Shown one piece after another: positions 1-7,365 of a DNA stretch of 17,680 bases (position 1 is its first letter; each line of letters begins with the position of its first letter). A program made the position numbers and the translations under genes. Origin of the DNA: an uncultured Oscillospiraceae bacterium (GTDB lineage: Bacteria > Bacillota > Clostridia > Oscillospirales > Oscillospiraceae); assembly GCA_958436045.1 (NCBI GenBank), contig CAUBIP010000032.1, positions 1-17,680 of the forward strand, given 5' to 3'. The notes beneath the pieces were generated by a model. That model was given only the letters and a program-made list of their open reading frames with translations. It was not told where the DNA came from and searched no databases.

Positions 1-806
1 TCCTTCGTAAGGTTGGAGATTGGTATCTGGTCGATTACAACCTGTACATCGGTTACATGCACGCCGATTACATAACGGTAAAAGACAGAGAAAACATTGA
101 TCTTGGCAATGGTTCCATCAATCCCGCTGTGGTCAATCTACGCAGCGGCCCCGCCACATCTTCCAGTGTCGTGACGCAGGTTTCCGGCGGTGCGTTGGTC
201 GATATCATCGGCTTCAACTGCAACTGGTACAAAGTTGTATACAACGGCCAGACCGGTTACATCCGCAGCGATTTGGTCACTCTGACCGAAAAGCCTTCTT
301 GCAATTCCGGCACCGTCTGCTCCACCGCAGGCGTGCCCACTGCGGCAACTGCGACCTCGACTGCCACAACGACGACCACTTCCAGCGCTCCCGCTGCCAG
401 CGCCGCCGCACCCGCAGTCTCCAATACTTCTACGGCACAGCAGATCGTGGAGTTTGCCAAGAAATACGTTGGTTATCCCTACGTATGGGGCGGAACCTCT
501 CCTTCCGGCTTTGACTGCTCCGGTTTCACCTACTATGTCTTCAAGCAGTTCGGCTATTCGCTGAACCGTACCGCTGCCGCCCAGCTGAGCAACGGCTACG
601 CCGTCTCGATGGCGGATCTGCAGCCGGGCGATCTGGTCCTCTTCGGTGGGACCTACGCCTCGAACGCAGCAGCGACGCATGTAGGCATCTACATTGGCGG
701 CGGCCAGTTTATCCACGCTGCCAATTCTGGCACCGGCGTTGTCATCTCCGCGCTGAGCGAGAGCTACTACGCAAGCCGCTTTGTCGGCGGCCGCCGGATC
801 GTCTGA
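1..806 (+). CDS. Secreted SH3 + NlpC/P60 peptidoglycan hydrolase (5' end outside window)
   Basis: The frame is open from the first bases (codons start at position 3), so the gene begins upstream; the ATG at 57 is internal. The visible part starts with the tail of one bacterial SH3 repeat, followed by a complete second SH3 repeat (about 130-290, with NLRSGPA and WYKVVYNGQTGYI), an Ala/Thr/Ser-rich linker (about 300-440), and an NlpC/P60 domain. The catalytic Cys lies in FDCSGF (TGC at 516-518), with the general-base His in THVGIYIG and a third polar residue in FIHAAN. Family knowledge: gamma-D-Glu-diamino acid endopeptidases that cut peptidoglycan stem peptides, with SH3 repeats binding the wall. 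A signal peptide is expected in the missing N-terminus. The C-terminal domain closely resembles that of the SLH protein at 13035-14654. An intrinsic terminator follows the stop. Confidence 0.93.
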   Translation, partial: LRKVGDWYLVDYNLYIGYMHADYITVKDRENIDLGNGSINPAVVNLRSGPATSSSVVTQVSGGALVDIIGFNCNWYKVVYNGQTGYIRSDLVTLTEKPSCNSGTVCSTAGVPTAATATSTATTTTTSSAPAASAAAPAVSNTSTAQQIVEFAKKYVGYPYVWGGTSPSGFDCSGFTYYVFKQFGYSLNRTAAAQLSNGYAVSMADLQPGDLVLFGGTYASNAAATHVGIYIGGGQFIHAANSGTGVVISALSESYYASRFVGGRRIV

Positions 807-824
807 TCCACACCCGGCATGAGA

Positions 825-860
825 CCCCGGAGAATGCAAATCGCGTTCTCCGGGGCTTTC
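825..860 (+). terminator. Intrinsic terminator of the SH3-NlpC gene
   Basis: A perfect 10-bp GC-rich stem (825-834 with 846-855), an 11-nt loop, then CTTTCTT. It lies 19 bases after the stop codon at 806. Confidence 0.85.
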
Positions 861-921
861 TTCTGCGATAATATCCCTATTTACCTATAGGAGTGCAGTG
901 TTTTTCGTGCAGATTGCCCAC

Positions 922-950
922 TTGCTTTTTATCCTCTTAAATACTATAAT
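922..950 (+). promoter_or_regulatory. Promoter of the homocysteine methyltransferase pseudogene
   Basis: TTGCTT (922-927), 17-bp spacer, TATAAT (945-950). Transcription would start near 957, leaving a leader of about 65 nt before the ATG at 1023. That leader holds a small hairpin (GGCCCA/TGGGCC, about 978-993) but is too short for an S-box or T-box, and none was recognised. RBS AGGAGA is at 1010-1015. Confidence 0.7.
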
Positions 951-1022
951 TTCAATAGGTAAATTGCAGCGCAGGCGGCCCAGCCTTGGGCCCCCCCAAA
1001 AATATAAACAGGAGATGAGCTT

Positions 1023-1889
1023 ATGCAGCGAAAAATCACCTTGCTGGACGGCGCAGTCGGCACCAGCCTGTATGCCAAAGCAGCTGCCCATGGCATCGAA
1101 GAGCACGACCCGGTCTGGGTCTTCAATCTGCGTTACCCGGACCTGGTACAGGAGCTCTGCCGCGACTATCACGCCGCCGGTTCGACATACATCATGGCCA
1201 ACACCTTTACCGCAAACCGGCAGTCCGTCTCTCACTTTTCCAACTATGCCGTCGCAGACGTTGTCACCGCTGGCGTCCAGCTGGCAAGGGACGCCCTGCA
1301 GGGCACCGGGGCAAAAGTAGGTCTGGCCGTCGGCGCCCTGGCGCATCTGATGAAGCCCTTCGGCCCCTTGGAGCCTGCCGAAGCCGCCTCCATCTTCCGG
1401 GAGCAGATCGAGCCCGGCGTCAAGGCCGGAGCAGACTACATTCTGCTGCAGACCTTCTTCGACCTTTCCATGATGGAGGTAGCCACCAAGATCGCCGTGG
1501 AATAAGGCATCCCCGTCTACTGCATGATGACCTTTGAAAAGCGCTGCCGGACGATCATGGGCAACACCGTCAAGCAGATTATTGATACCCTCACCCCCCT
1601 GGGCATCCAGGGCATCGGTATGAACTGCTCCCTGGGCCCGGAGGAGTCCCTGGAGGTGATTGAAGAATATCACAAGCTGACGGCTCTTCCCCTGATGTTC
1701 AAGCCAAATTCCGGCAAGCCCATCCTGGATGAAAACGGCAATACGACCCAGCCCTATACGCCCCAGCAGTTTGCGGACGATATCGTCCCCGCACTTTCCT
1801 ATGTCGATTACATCGGCGGCTGCTGCGGCTGCGACGCCAGCTACATCCGCGCCCTGCGCGACAAGCTGGACGCCCTCGGCCTGCGCTGA
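1023..1889 (+). pseudogene. Homocysteine S-methyltransferase, interrupted by an in-frame TAA
   Basis: Two ORFs in the same frame (1023-1505 and 1524-1889) form one protein of about 288 codons, the size of a stand-alone homocysteine-binding domain (MetH N-terminal module / BhmT / MmuM family). Family knowledge: transfers a methyl group to homocysteine to make methionine, using a Zn ion bound by three Cys. The N-terminal part shows LLDGAVGTSL and MANTFTANR. The C-terminal part shows GMNCSLGPEE (first Zn Cys) and IGGCCGC (the Cys pair). The break is TAA at 1503-1505, between AVE and GIPVYCMMTF, with no frame change and no lost sequence. Translation would stop before all Zn ligands, so the product should be inactive. 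Promoter, RBS and terminator are intact, which points to a recent nonsense mutation (for example AAA or GAA to TAA) or a base-call error. There is no methyl-donor or B12 domain here. Confidence 0.87.
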
Positions 1890-1901
1890 GCGCCGCCCCA
1901 T

Positions 1902-1949
1902 AAAACACGAAAATCCCGGCCCTAGAATAGGCCGGGATTTTCGTGTTTT
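1902..1949. terminator. Bidirectional intrinsic terminator between convergent genes
   Basis: A perfect 20-bp inverted repeat (1902-1921 and 1930-1949) with an 8-nt loop. The stem ends AAAA on the left and TTTT on the right, so both strands give a hairpin with a U-tract. It separates the plus-strand methyltransferase (ends 1889) from the minus-strand CapA-like gene (ends 1952), which sits directly against it. Confidence 0.92.
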
Positions 1950-1951
1950 AA

Positions 1952-3250
1952 TCAAGCCGCAGTATCTGGCTGCGTCTCTGTTCCCGGATCGGTTTCACCG
2001 GTCGCGCTGCCGCTCTCGTCCCGGGTGCCGGGCACCTGGGCCTCGGGCGTATCGCCGACGATGTCATAATACAGGTCCCACATCGTCTGAACGCCGCAGG
2101 AGGGCACGGTGTGGATGGCGGCCATATCGTCGGTATAATCCCGCAAGCGCATGCCGTAAAACAGCTTGCCCTGCTGGCCCTGCTTGATCCAGGTCATGGT
2201 CGGCTCCAGGGCGTACTCCGTCACCCGGGTGCCATCGTCGTCCTTCGTGATTGTCAGGCTGGCCATGCCGCCCAGCATCTGGTAGTTATTCGACTGGTGG
2301 GAGATAAAATTGCCTAGGGAGTAGTAGCAGATCATCTTGTTGCCGTTCTTCCCCGTCACAACATCCAGCGGCTCCAGCACATGGGGATGCCCACCGATGA
2401 TGACGTCGACGCCTTCGTCGGCGAAGAACTGGGCCCAGTCCAGCTGATCCTGCACCGGCTCAAACATGTACTCCGTGCCCCAGTGGGCAAAGACGATCAG
2501 GATATCCGAGCACGCCTTGGCCCGGGCGATATCGTCAGCAATGCGGTCCTTATCGTCCAGCAGGTCGACCATCCAGTCCTCCGTCGCAACAAAGCCGTTC
2601 AGGCCGTAGGTATAATTTAAAAAGGAGATCACGATCCCGTTTTTGTTGACCGTCCGGATCTTTTTTGCGTCCTCCTGGGTCTCGTGGATGCCTAGGACGG
2701 TGACGTCCGGGTATTTCTTCCAGAAATTCAGCGTGTCATAAAAGCTGACCTCGCCCTTGTCCCAGATATGGTTCGTCGCGTGGGTGACGATATCGAATCC
2801 CGTCTCCACCAACGCGTCACCAATGGCCGTCGGGCCGCCGAAGCAGGGGTAGTTGCTGTACTGAGCCGGGTCATTGACGAAGGGCGTCTCCTGGTTGATG
2901 CAGGCCAGGTCCACGCTCTGCACGCAGTCGCGGAAATAGTCGAACATGTAATTAAAATCATAGCTCCCGTCCGCCTGCTTGCCCGCGTTGACGCAGGTGA
3001 TGTGCATGAGATCATCCCCCACGGCCATCAGCGTCACGGAGGACGGCTCCCGGGCTACAGTAAATTGCTCCCCCTGGGCCGGCTCCTTGCTGGCTACCGG
3101 TGCGGCAGGCTGACCCGCATGCAGGCTCTCCGAAGCCAAGATCGCCGTCACCGCCAGCACCAGCACCACAGAGATCAGCAGCGCGATCATCCGACCATTG
3201 CCGCCGGGTGCCGGGCGCTTGCGCCGGGTGGGCTGCGTTTGCGTCGCCAT
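1952..3250 (-). CDS. CapA / PGA_cap family metallophosphatase, membrane anchored
   Basis: 432 aa. A basic N-terminus is followed by one hydrophobic segment (about 21-40), which suggests an anchored protein facing outward. The PGA_cap (calcineurin-like fold) domain covers about 70-350. Metal-site motifs visible are GDDLMH (78-83), NQET (119-122), TNHIWDKG (about 159-166), AHWGTEY (255-261), GGHPHV (286-291) and SLGNF (311-315). The C-terminal 30 residues are Asp/Glu/Thr/Gly-rich and probably disordered. Family knowledge: CapA/PgsA proteins take part in poly-gamma-glutamate synthesis or export, but many gut Clostridia carry stand-alone members of unknown substrate. No capB/capC lies nearby, so polyglutamate production is not supported here. 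The ATG at 3250 has RBS AGGGGG seven bases upstream and its own promoter; the gene appears monocistronic. Confidence 0.9.
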   Translation of the reverse strand: MATQTQPTRRKRPAPGGNGRMIALLISVVLVLAVTAILASESLHAGQPAAPVASKEPAQGEQFTVAREPSSVTLMAVGDDLMHITCVNAGKQADGSYDFNYMFDYFRDCVQSVDLACINQETPFVNDPAQYSNYPCFGGPTAIGDALVETGFDIVTHATNHIWDKGEVSFYDTLNFWKKYPDVTVLGIHETQEDAKKIRTVNKNGIVISFLNYTYGLNGFVATEDWMVDLLDDKDRIADDIARAKACSDILIVFAHWGTEYMFEPVQDQLDWAQFFADEGVDVIIGGHPHVLEPLDVVTGKNGNKMICYYSLGNFISHQSNNYQMLGGMASLTITKDDDGTRVTEYALEPTMTWIKQGQQGKLFYGMRLRDYTDDMAAIHTVPSCGVQTMWDLYYDIVGDTPEAQVPGTRDESGSATGETDPGTETQPDTAA

Positions 3251-3290
3251 AAGATTCCCCCTATCTTGCGTAATATCACTCTTATCTTAC

Positions 3291-3319
3291 AATATACAAT
3301 ATGCGGCGCTGATTTGCAA
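3291..3319 (-). promoter_or_regulatory. Promoter of the CapA-like gene
   Basis: Reading the minus strand: TTGCAA (3319-3314), 17-bp spacer, TATATT (3296-3291). It lies between the terminator of the upstream ABC operon and the ATG at 3250, so the gene is independently transcribed. Confidence 0.65.
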
Positions 3320-3333
3320 GTCTACCCTCTCAG

Positions 3334-3373
3334 AAAAAGCACGGCAGCCCGTCACGCAACTGGCGGACTGCCG
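3334..3373 (-). terminator. Intrinsic terminator of the tetR-ABC operon
   Basis: Minus strand: 9-bp stem (3373-3365 with 3350-3342, one G-T pair), 14-nt loop, then a short spacer and TTTTT (3338-3334). It starts 11 bases after the permease stop codon. Confidence 0.75.
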
Positions 3374-3384
3374 CATTTTGCCGC

Positions 3385-4281
3385 TTACCCCCGCTGCTTG
3401 CGCAGCCGGGTCAGCAGAATATAGATTCCCAACAGAACGACGATTGATCCCCCCAGGACGAGATACATCGCACCCTGGCCGACCGCGTGGTCGAAGAAAA
3501 AGAGCTTACAATCCACACTGTCCGCGATCTGCTGGACGACGACCCCCGGTAGCCCCTGGGCCTCCAGCGCAGCAAAGGCGCCCCGCATTGTATGGCCGCG
3601 CAGCAGCGCCGTGCCATAGGTCCCGGGCAGGAACAGCAGCACCCGCTGCAGCCCGGTGCCGAAGCTGGAGATTGGCATATACGCCCCGCAGATAAACCCG
3701 TAGCCGGAGCTGACAATCGTCCCGACCGCGGAGATCTGCCCCTGGGTCGACAGAAATAGATTGATGATCGATGACAGGGCCGTCCCGAAAAAAACCAGCA
3801 GGACGATATCCCCCAGGAGCAGCGCCACATCCCCGGCGGTGAGATACCAGCCCACCTTCGCCAGGTACAAAAGCCCGAGCCCCGCCGCGACGAGGCACAC
3901 CAGCAGCGTGCTGCAGAGCGTCGCGCAGTAATAGCCCAGGGCCATTGTCGCAGGCTTGACAGGCGTCAGCTGCAGATCGCGCCGCGCGCCGGTGACCTTG
4001 TCCTGCACCATCAGCATATTGGAGCAGAACGCCACCGTGACACAGCTGACCGCCAGCAGCGAGGAGACCAGCTGCCCGCCGACCAGTCCGCCCAGGAGTT
4101 TACTATCCAGCGTCAAATTGCCAGGCAGCGCGGATGTGAATGCGTCCCGGTAGACGCCAGCCAGGAAGGTCGTATACAGCACCAGCAGCACGGCCGGCGT
4201 GATGAGCGAGGTGATGAACATCCCCTTATCCTTAAAAAACAGCTTACAATTTCGCCGGATCAATGCACGAAGACCTGTCAC
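3385..4281 (-). CDS. ABC-2 type transporter permease
   Basis: 298 aa integral membrane protein of the ABC-2 (DrrB/NodJ-like) exporter permease family. The N-terminus is basic and amphipathic, followed by about six hydrophobic segments: one near residues 20-45, an extracellular loop rich in Ser/Leu/Gly, then further helices from about 55 to the end, finishing with an Arg/Lys-rich tail. The start is GTG (4281-4279), which overlaps the ATPase stop as GTGA; the RBS GGAGGTGA lies inside the last ATPase codons, so translation of the two subunits is coupled. It should dimerise and pair with the ATPase at 4278-5195. Family knowledge suggests export of a drug, peptide, lipid or glycan; the cargo cannot be told from sequence. 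An operon terminator follows. Confidence 0.9.
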   Translation of the reverse strand: MTGLRALIRRNCKLFFKDKGMFITSLITPAVLLVLYTTFLAGVYRDAFTSALPGNLTLDSKLLGGLVGGQLVSSLLAVSCVTVAFCSNMLMVQDKVTGARRDLQLTPVKPATMALGYYCATLCSTLLVCLVAAGLGLLYLAKVGWYLTAGDVALLLGDIVLLVFFGTALSSIINLFLSTQGQISAVGTIVSSGYGFICGAYMPISSFGTGLQRVLLFLPGTYGTALLRGHTMRGAFAALEAQGLPGVVVQQIADSVDCKLFFFDHAVGQGAMYLVLGGSIVVLLGIYILLTRLRKQRG

Positions 4282-5195
4282 TTTGCCTCACCTCCCGTCA
4301 GCTTTTTGCCGGTCACAGCCAAGAATACGTCGTCCATCTTGCCCTTGGATATCTCATAATCCCGGAACAGCGCCGGGTGCCGGACGATGAGCGCCGTGGC
4401 TGCCGCCGTATTGGGCACCGCCACCCGGATCCCGTCGCGCAATGGCGTGTACGGCGTCCCGAGGGTGTCCCGCTCCTGGTCTGTCAGGCCGTAGAGGGTG
4501 ATAAAATCGCCGGTATAGCGGTTTTTCAGGTCCAGCGGCGAACCCTCCGCCGCGATTTGGCCGCGGTCTAGGATCACGACATAGCTGGCCTCCGCCGCCT
4601 CCTCCATATAATGGGTCGTCAAAAAGACGGTCAGCCCCGCCTGCTGCTGCAGCTGGGTGATGACATCCCACAGCAGGCGGCGGGTCTGCGGGTCCAGCCC
4701 CGTGGTCGGCTCATCGAGGACCAGGATCTCCGGCTGGTGCAGCAGCGCTCGGGCAATGTCGATCCGGCGGCGCTGCCCGCCGGAGAGCTTGCCGACCGGA
4801 CGATTCAGCAAATCCGCAAAATCCAGAAGCTGCGCCAACTCCGCCAGCCGCGCGCGGAACGCGCCCCCTTGGATACCGTAGAGCGCCGCCCGGCTGGCCA
4901 GGTTCTCCCGCACACTCAGCGCCCGGTCCAGCACCGAGCCCTGGAAGACGACGCCCAGCTTCCGCATCGCAGCCCGGGGGTCCCGGCGCATATTCCGGCC
5001 GCAGACCAAGACCTCGCCGCTATCCGGCGTCAGCTGCCCGCACAGCATGGCGATCGTCGTGCTCTTGCCCGCGCCGTTGACGCCCAAAAACGCAAACAGC
5101 TGGCCCCGGCGCACCTCGATGCTCAGGTCCCGTACCGCTTCAATCTGCCCAAAGGACTTGTGCAGCCCTGTTATTTGAATCACCTGCTCTTGCAT
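4278..5195 (-). CDS. ABC transporter ATP-binding protein (DrrA-like exporter)
   Basis: 305 aa. All nucleotide-binding motifs are present: Walker A GVNGAGKST (38-46), Q-loop VVFQGS (Gln85), signature LSGGQ (137-141), Walker B ILVLDE (157-162), D-loop GLD and switch His in TTHYMEE (His195). The C-terminal 80 residues match the extra domain of DrrA/CcmA-type exporter ATPases. ATP hydrolysis should power the ABC-2 permease encoded next to it. The ATG at 5195 lies one base after the TAG of the tetR gene, and its GGAAGGA-type RBS is inside the tetR 3' end. The tight spacing marks a three-gene operon tetR-ATPase-permease. Confidence 0.95.
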   Translation of the reverse strand: MQEQVIQITGLHKSFGQIEAVRDLSIEVRRGQLFAFLGVNGAGKSTTIAMLCGQLTPDSGEVLVCGRNMRRDPRAAMRKLGVVFQGSVLDRALSVRENLASRAALYGIQGGAFRARLAELAQLLDFADLLNRPVGKLSGGQRRRIDIARALLHQPEILVLDEPTTGLDPQTRRLLWDVITQLQQQAGLTVFLTTHYMEEAAEASYVVILDRGQIAAEGSPLDLKNRYTGDFITLYGLTDQERDTLGTPYTPLRDGIRVAVPNTAAATALIVRHPALFRDYEISKGKMDDVFLAVTGKKLTGGEAK

Positions 5196-5196
5196 C

Positions 5197-5799
5197 CTAT
5201 CCTTCCTTCCCTGTTATGCGATTTTCTCGCTCTGCGGCCTGCTTTGCCAAAAAGCACGCCGCCGCGTTCTGCAGCATGGCGTACGCCTGCTGCTTTTCCA
5301 CCTGCAGCAAGCCGTTCAGCGTCAGAGATACCAGGCCCTCCGTGTAAACGATCAAAAACAGCAGCAGCTGCTCGGCCACATCCCGCGGCAATTGCAGCTG
5401 CGCCGCGACACCGTCCACAGCCCGGGCCTGGGCCGCCGAATCATACAGCAGGCCGATGCCACCGGCCGCCTGCAGCGCCGCCGGGTCCGCCCGCAGATAG
5501 CGCAGCAGCTGGGGCGTATCCACCGCCAGGTCGACATACGTCGCGCCGATGCGCCAAAAATCCAGGACGGCGTCCGCCCCCTTTGGCTTGATCCGCTGCC
5601 GGACCGCCTCCACCGCGTATTGAAACAGCGCCTGCCGATAGGCCTCCATGCTGCCGAATTGCCAGAGGATCGGCTGGGTCGAGCACCCCAGGGACGCAGC
5701 CAAACGCTTGATCTGCACTGCCGCCGCGCCCTCGCGCTCGATCAGCTCCAGGCCCGCCTGCAGTATCTGCGCCCGGGTGATCTGAATTTTCCGCCCCAA
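5197..5799 (-). CDS. TetR family transcriptional regulator, first gene of the ABC exporter operon
   Basis: 200 aa. The N-terminal TetR DNA-binding domain spans about residues 7-50: ITRAQILQAGLELIEREG, then a helix-turn-helix (IKRLAASLGCSTQPILWQF). The rest is an all-alpha ligand and dimerisation domain. The start is a TTG (5799-5797) with AAAGGGG about nine bases upstream; no in-frame ATG or GTG lies further up within the RBS region. Being first in the operon and next to a palindrome over its own -10, it probably represses itself and the exporter until a ligand, perhaps the exported compound, binds. The ligand is unknown. Confidence 0.88.
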   Translation of the reverse strand: MGRKIQITRAQILQAGLELIEREGAAAVQIKRLAASLGCSTQPILWQFGSMEAYRQALFQYAVEAVRQRIKPKGADAVLDFWRIGATYVDLAVDTPQLLRYLRADPAALQAAGGIGLLYDSAAQARAVDGVAAQLQLPRDVAEQLLLFLIVYTEGLVSLTLNGLLQVEKQQAYAMLQNAAACFLAKQAAERENRITGKEG

Positions 5800-5837
5800 T
5801 TCACCGCGCCCCTTTCTATAATTTTGTTTATATAATT

Positions 5838-5867
5838 TAGTTTACACTATTATGCAAGCCCTGTCAA
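5838..5867 (-). promoter_or_regulatory. Promoter of the tetR-ABC operon with candidate TetR operator
   Basis: Minus strand: consensus TTGACA (5867-5862), 17-bp spacer, TAAACT (5844-5839). The -10 is covered by an imperfect palindrome TAGTGTAAACTA (5849-5838; outer four bases on each side and the central TA are symmetric). A repressor bound there would block RNA polymerase, the usual layout for TetR autoregulation. That the encoded TetR binds it is inferred. Confidence 0.68.
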
Positions 5868-5875
5868 GTTTTTCT

Positions 5876-5903
5876 TTGCACAATCCTGCCCGCCATGTAT
5901 AAT
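5876..5903 (+). promoter_or_regulatory. Promoter of the response-regulator remnant
   Basis: TTGCAC (5876-5881), 16-bp spacer, perfect TATAAT (5898-5903). It is divergent from the tetR promoter, with only 8 bp between the two -35 boxes. Transcription would start near 5910, right at the RBS AAGGTGA (5910-5916), giving a very short leader. Confidence 0.6.
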
Positions 5904-5921
5904 GAGCATAAGGTGATTGCC

Positions 5922-6171
5922 ATGAAGCTCCTGATTGCGGAGGACGAGCCCGACCTGGCCGAGGCCCTGCAAAGCTTTTTCGAGAAAAACCAATTCACCG
6001 TCGATACCGTCTCCAACGACGCCGACGCTTACGCCTACGCCCAGTCCGGCGGCTATGACGCACTGATCTTAGATGTCATGATGCCCAAACTCAATGGCCT
6101 TGCCGTCGTGCGGCCGCTGCGGGCCCAGGGCTTTGCCGGCCCCATCATGCTGCTGACCGCCCGGGGCGAAA
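5922..6171 (+). pseudogene. Truncated response regulator (receiver domain fragment)
   Basis: ATG at 5922 with RBS AAGGTGA. The first 83 residues are a clear OmpR-type receiver: acidic pocket EDE (7-9), phospho-acceptor Asp51 in LDVMMP, and the conserved Thr of LLTARGE (79). Homology stops there. The expected GLDLGADDY-like segment, the conserved Lys of KPF, the last receiver helices and the winged-helix output domain are all absent, and no histidine kinase follows. After 6171 the frame reads Arg/Lys-rich sequence that matches no family I know. Promoter and RBS remain, and a strong terminator sits at 6270-6311, so an internal deletion that removed the rest of a two-component operon is the simplest explanation (inference). 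The frame has no stop until 7358, so an automatic caller may report a false 478-aa fusion with the hydrolase. Confidence 0.83.
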
Positions 6172-6220
6172 AGAGTTTTTCCCGACGTACACGCCGCCGG
6201 AAAAAACAGATTGGACCTTA

Positions 6221-6242
6221 TTTGCGCCGTGCGCGGCGCAAA
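6221..6242. repeat. Perfect hairpin in the response-regulator scar
   Basis: A 9-bp inverted repeat, TTTGCGCCG / CGGCGCAAA (6221-6229 and 6234-6242), with a 4-nt loop TGCG. It lies between the end of receiver homology and the terminator. No T-tract follows. It could be part of the deletion junction or a remnant of a mobile palindrome; its function is unknown. Confidence 0.6.
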
Positions 6243-6269
6243 CTCTGCGAGGCTTTGGGGACGATCCGT

Positions 6270-6311
6270 GCAAAGCCACCCCAGCGTTCTGCTGCGGTGG
6301 CTTTGCTTTTT
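6270..6311 (+). terminator. Intrinsic terminator after the response-regulator remnant
   Basis: A perfect 11-bp stem (6270-6280 with 6296-6306), an inner CAGC/GCTG extension, then TTTTT (6307-6311). It marks the end of the former regulator operon and insulates the hydrolase gene. Its right arm and T-tract overlap the -35 box of the hydrolase promoter. Confidence 0.88.
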
Positions 6312-6331
6312 GGGGCGGGTTCGGGTATAAT
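6303..6331 (+). promoter_or_regulatory. Promoter of the alpha/beta hydrolase gene
   Basis: TTGCTT (6303-6308), 17-bp spacer, TATAAT (6326-6331). The hydrolase start is at 6396 with RBS AAAGGAG (6379-6385), so the hydrolase has its own transcription and translation signals despite the open frame upstream. Confidence 0.72.
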
Positions 6332-6395
6332 AAATGAAAGCATACAAAATCACACAAACCGAGCAAGCAGGCCCGTAGAAAGGAGCGGATGGAAC

Positions 6396-7358
6396 ATGCT
6401 CTGGTATTGGATCGGCCTGGTGCTGCTGGCGCTGCTGGGTCTGGTGCTGCTGGCGGCATTTATTTGCTGCCGCCTGGCGTTTTGGGTGCAGCGCACCGAT
6501 GGCGACCCCTTTGCCTTCCCCCGGGGCAGCCAATATGCCCCCTACCGGGCCAAAGCCCGGCAGCTGGTGGAGGACGCGCTGGCCGTACCCTACCGGGATG
6601 TCTGGACCCAAAGCCCAGACGGGCTGCAGCTGCACGGAAAATTCTACGATGCCGCACCGGACGCCCCAATTATGCTGATGCTGCATGGCTACAAAAGCAC
6701 CGCCGAGCGGGATTTCTGCGGCGGCCTGCGTGAGGCCCAGGCTGCCGGCTTCCGAGTCCTGCTGGCGGACCAGCGGGTCCACGGGCGCAGCGCAGGCAAA
6801 TACCTGACCTTCGGCATCCGGGAACGGGAGGACTGCCGGGCCTGGGTGCAGTATCTGCTACAATCATACGGCCCGGAGACGAAAATTTTGCTCTACGGCA
6901 TCTCCATGGGCGCGGCGACGGTTTTGATGGCGGCGGGGCCATCACTACCGCCGCAGGTCGCGGGGATCATCGCCGACTGTGGCTACACATCGCCCCAGGC
7001 GATCATTGAGAAGGTGCTGCGGCAGATGCACTACCCCGTCCGGCCCCTGTACTGGCTCATTCGCCTGGGCGGACGGCTGTTCGGCGGCTTTGACCTGGAG
7101 GAAGACAGTGCCCTGGCCGCGATGGACCGCTGCCAGACCCCGGTGCTGCTTTTCCACGGCAGTGGAGACAAATTCGTCCCCTGCCAGATGAGCCGCGACC
7201 TCTATGCCCGCTGCCGCGCGCCGGTCAAGCGTCTGTGTGTCATCCCCGAAGCGGGGCACGGCATCAGCTATCTGGTGGACAAACCCGCGTATCTGGCGGC
7301 GCTCTCTGAATTTCTCCAAGCCATCGGCCTGGGGCTGCTGCCGAGCGGCGTAGATTGA
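6396..7358 (+). CDS. Membrane-anchored alpha/beta hydrolase
   Basis: 320 aa. One hydrophobic N-terminal segment (about 2-27) acts as anchor or uncleaved signal. The alpha/beta hydrolase fold follows: oxyanion-hole motif LHGYKS (96-101), nucleophile elbow GISMG (Ser170), acid in GSGDKFVP (Asp258) and catalytic His in AGHG (His288). Spacing fits a Ser-Asp-His triad. Family knowledge places it among the cell-surface or membrane-linked serine hydrolases common in Clostridia, with esterase or peptidase-like activity and unknown substrate. The start at 6396 was chosen because it has an RBS and promoter and begins the membrane segment; the upstream frame belongs to the response-regulator remnant. 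A good terminator follows. Confidence 0.9.
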   Translation: MLWYWIGLVLLALLGLVLLAAFICCRLAFWVQRTDGDPFAFPRGSQYAPYRAKARQLVEDALAVPYRDVWTQSPDGLQLHGKFYDAAPDAPIMLMLHGYKSTAERDFCGGLREAQAAGFRVLLADQRVHGRSAGKYLTFGIREREDCRAWVQYLLQSYGPETKILLYGISMGAATVLMAAGPSLPPQVAGIIADCGYTSPQAIIEKVLRQMHYPVRPLYWLIRLGGRLFGGFDLEEDSALAAMDRCQTPVLLFHGSGDKFVPCQMSRDLYARCRAPVKRLCVIPEAGHGISYLVDKPAYLAALSEFLQAIGLGLLPSGVD

Positions 7359-7365
7359 CTGTAAT

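Noticed and set aside
951..1022. SAM or cobalamin riboswitch before the homocysteine methyltransferase
   Set aside because: The leader after the predicted start is about 65 nt, too short, with no conserved core.
1952..3250. Poly-gamma-glutamate capsule locus
   Set aside because: Only the CapA-like protein is present; no capB, capC or ligase genes flank it.
6210..6260. Sigma-factor-like stretch LRRARRKLCEALG in the regulator scar
   Set aside because: It recalls the C-terminus of sigma-70 region 4, but is only about 15 residues, coincides with a 9-bp DNA hairpin, and has no region 2 or 4 upstream.
5922..7358. A single 478-residue response regulator-hydrolase fusion protein
   Set aside because: The receiver is incomplete, a strong terminator (6270-6311), a separate promoter and an RBS lie between the parts, and the linker has no family match. 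The open frame looks accidental.
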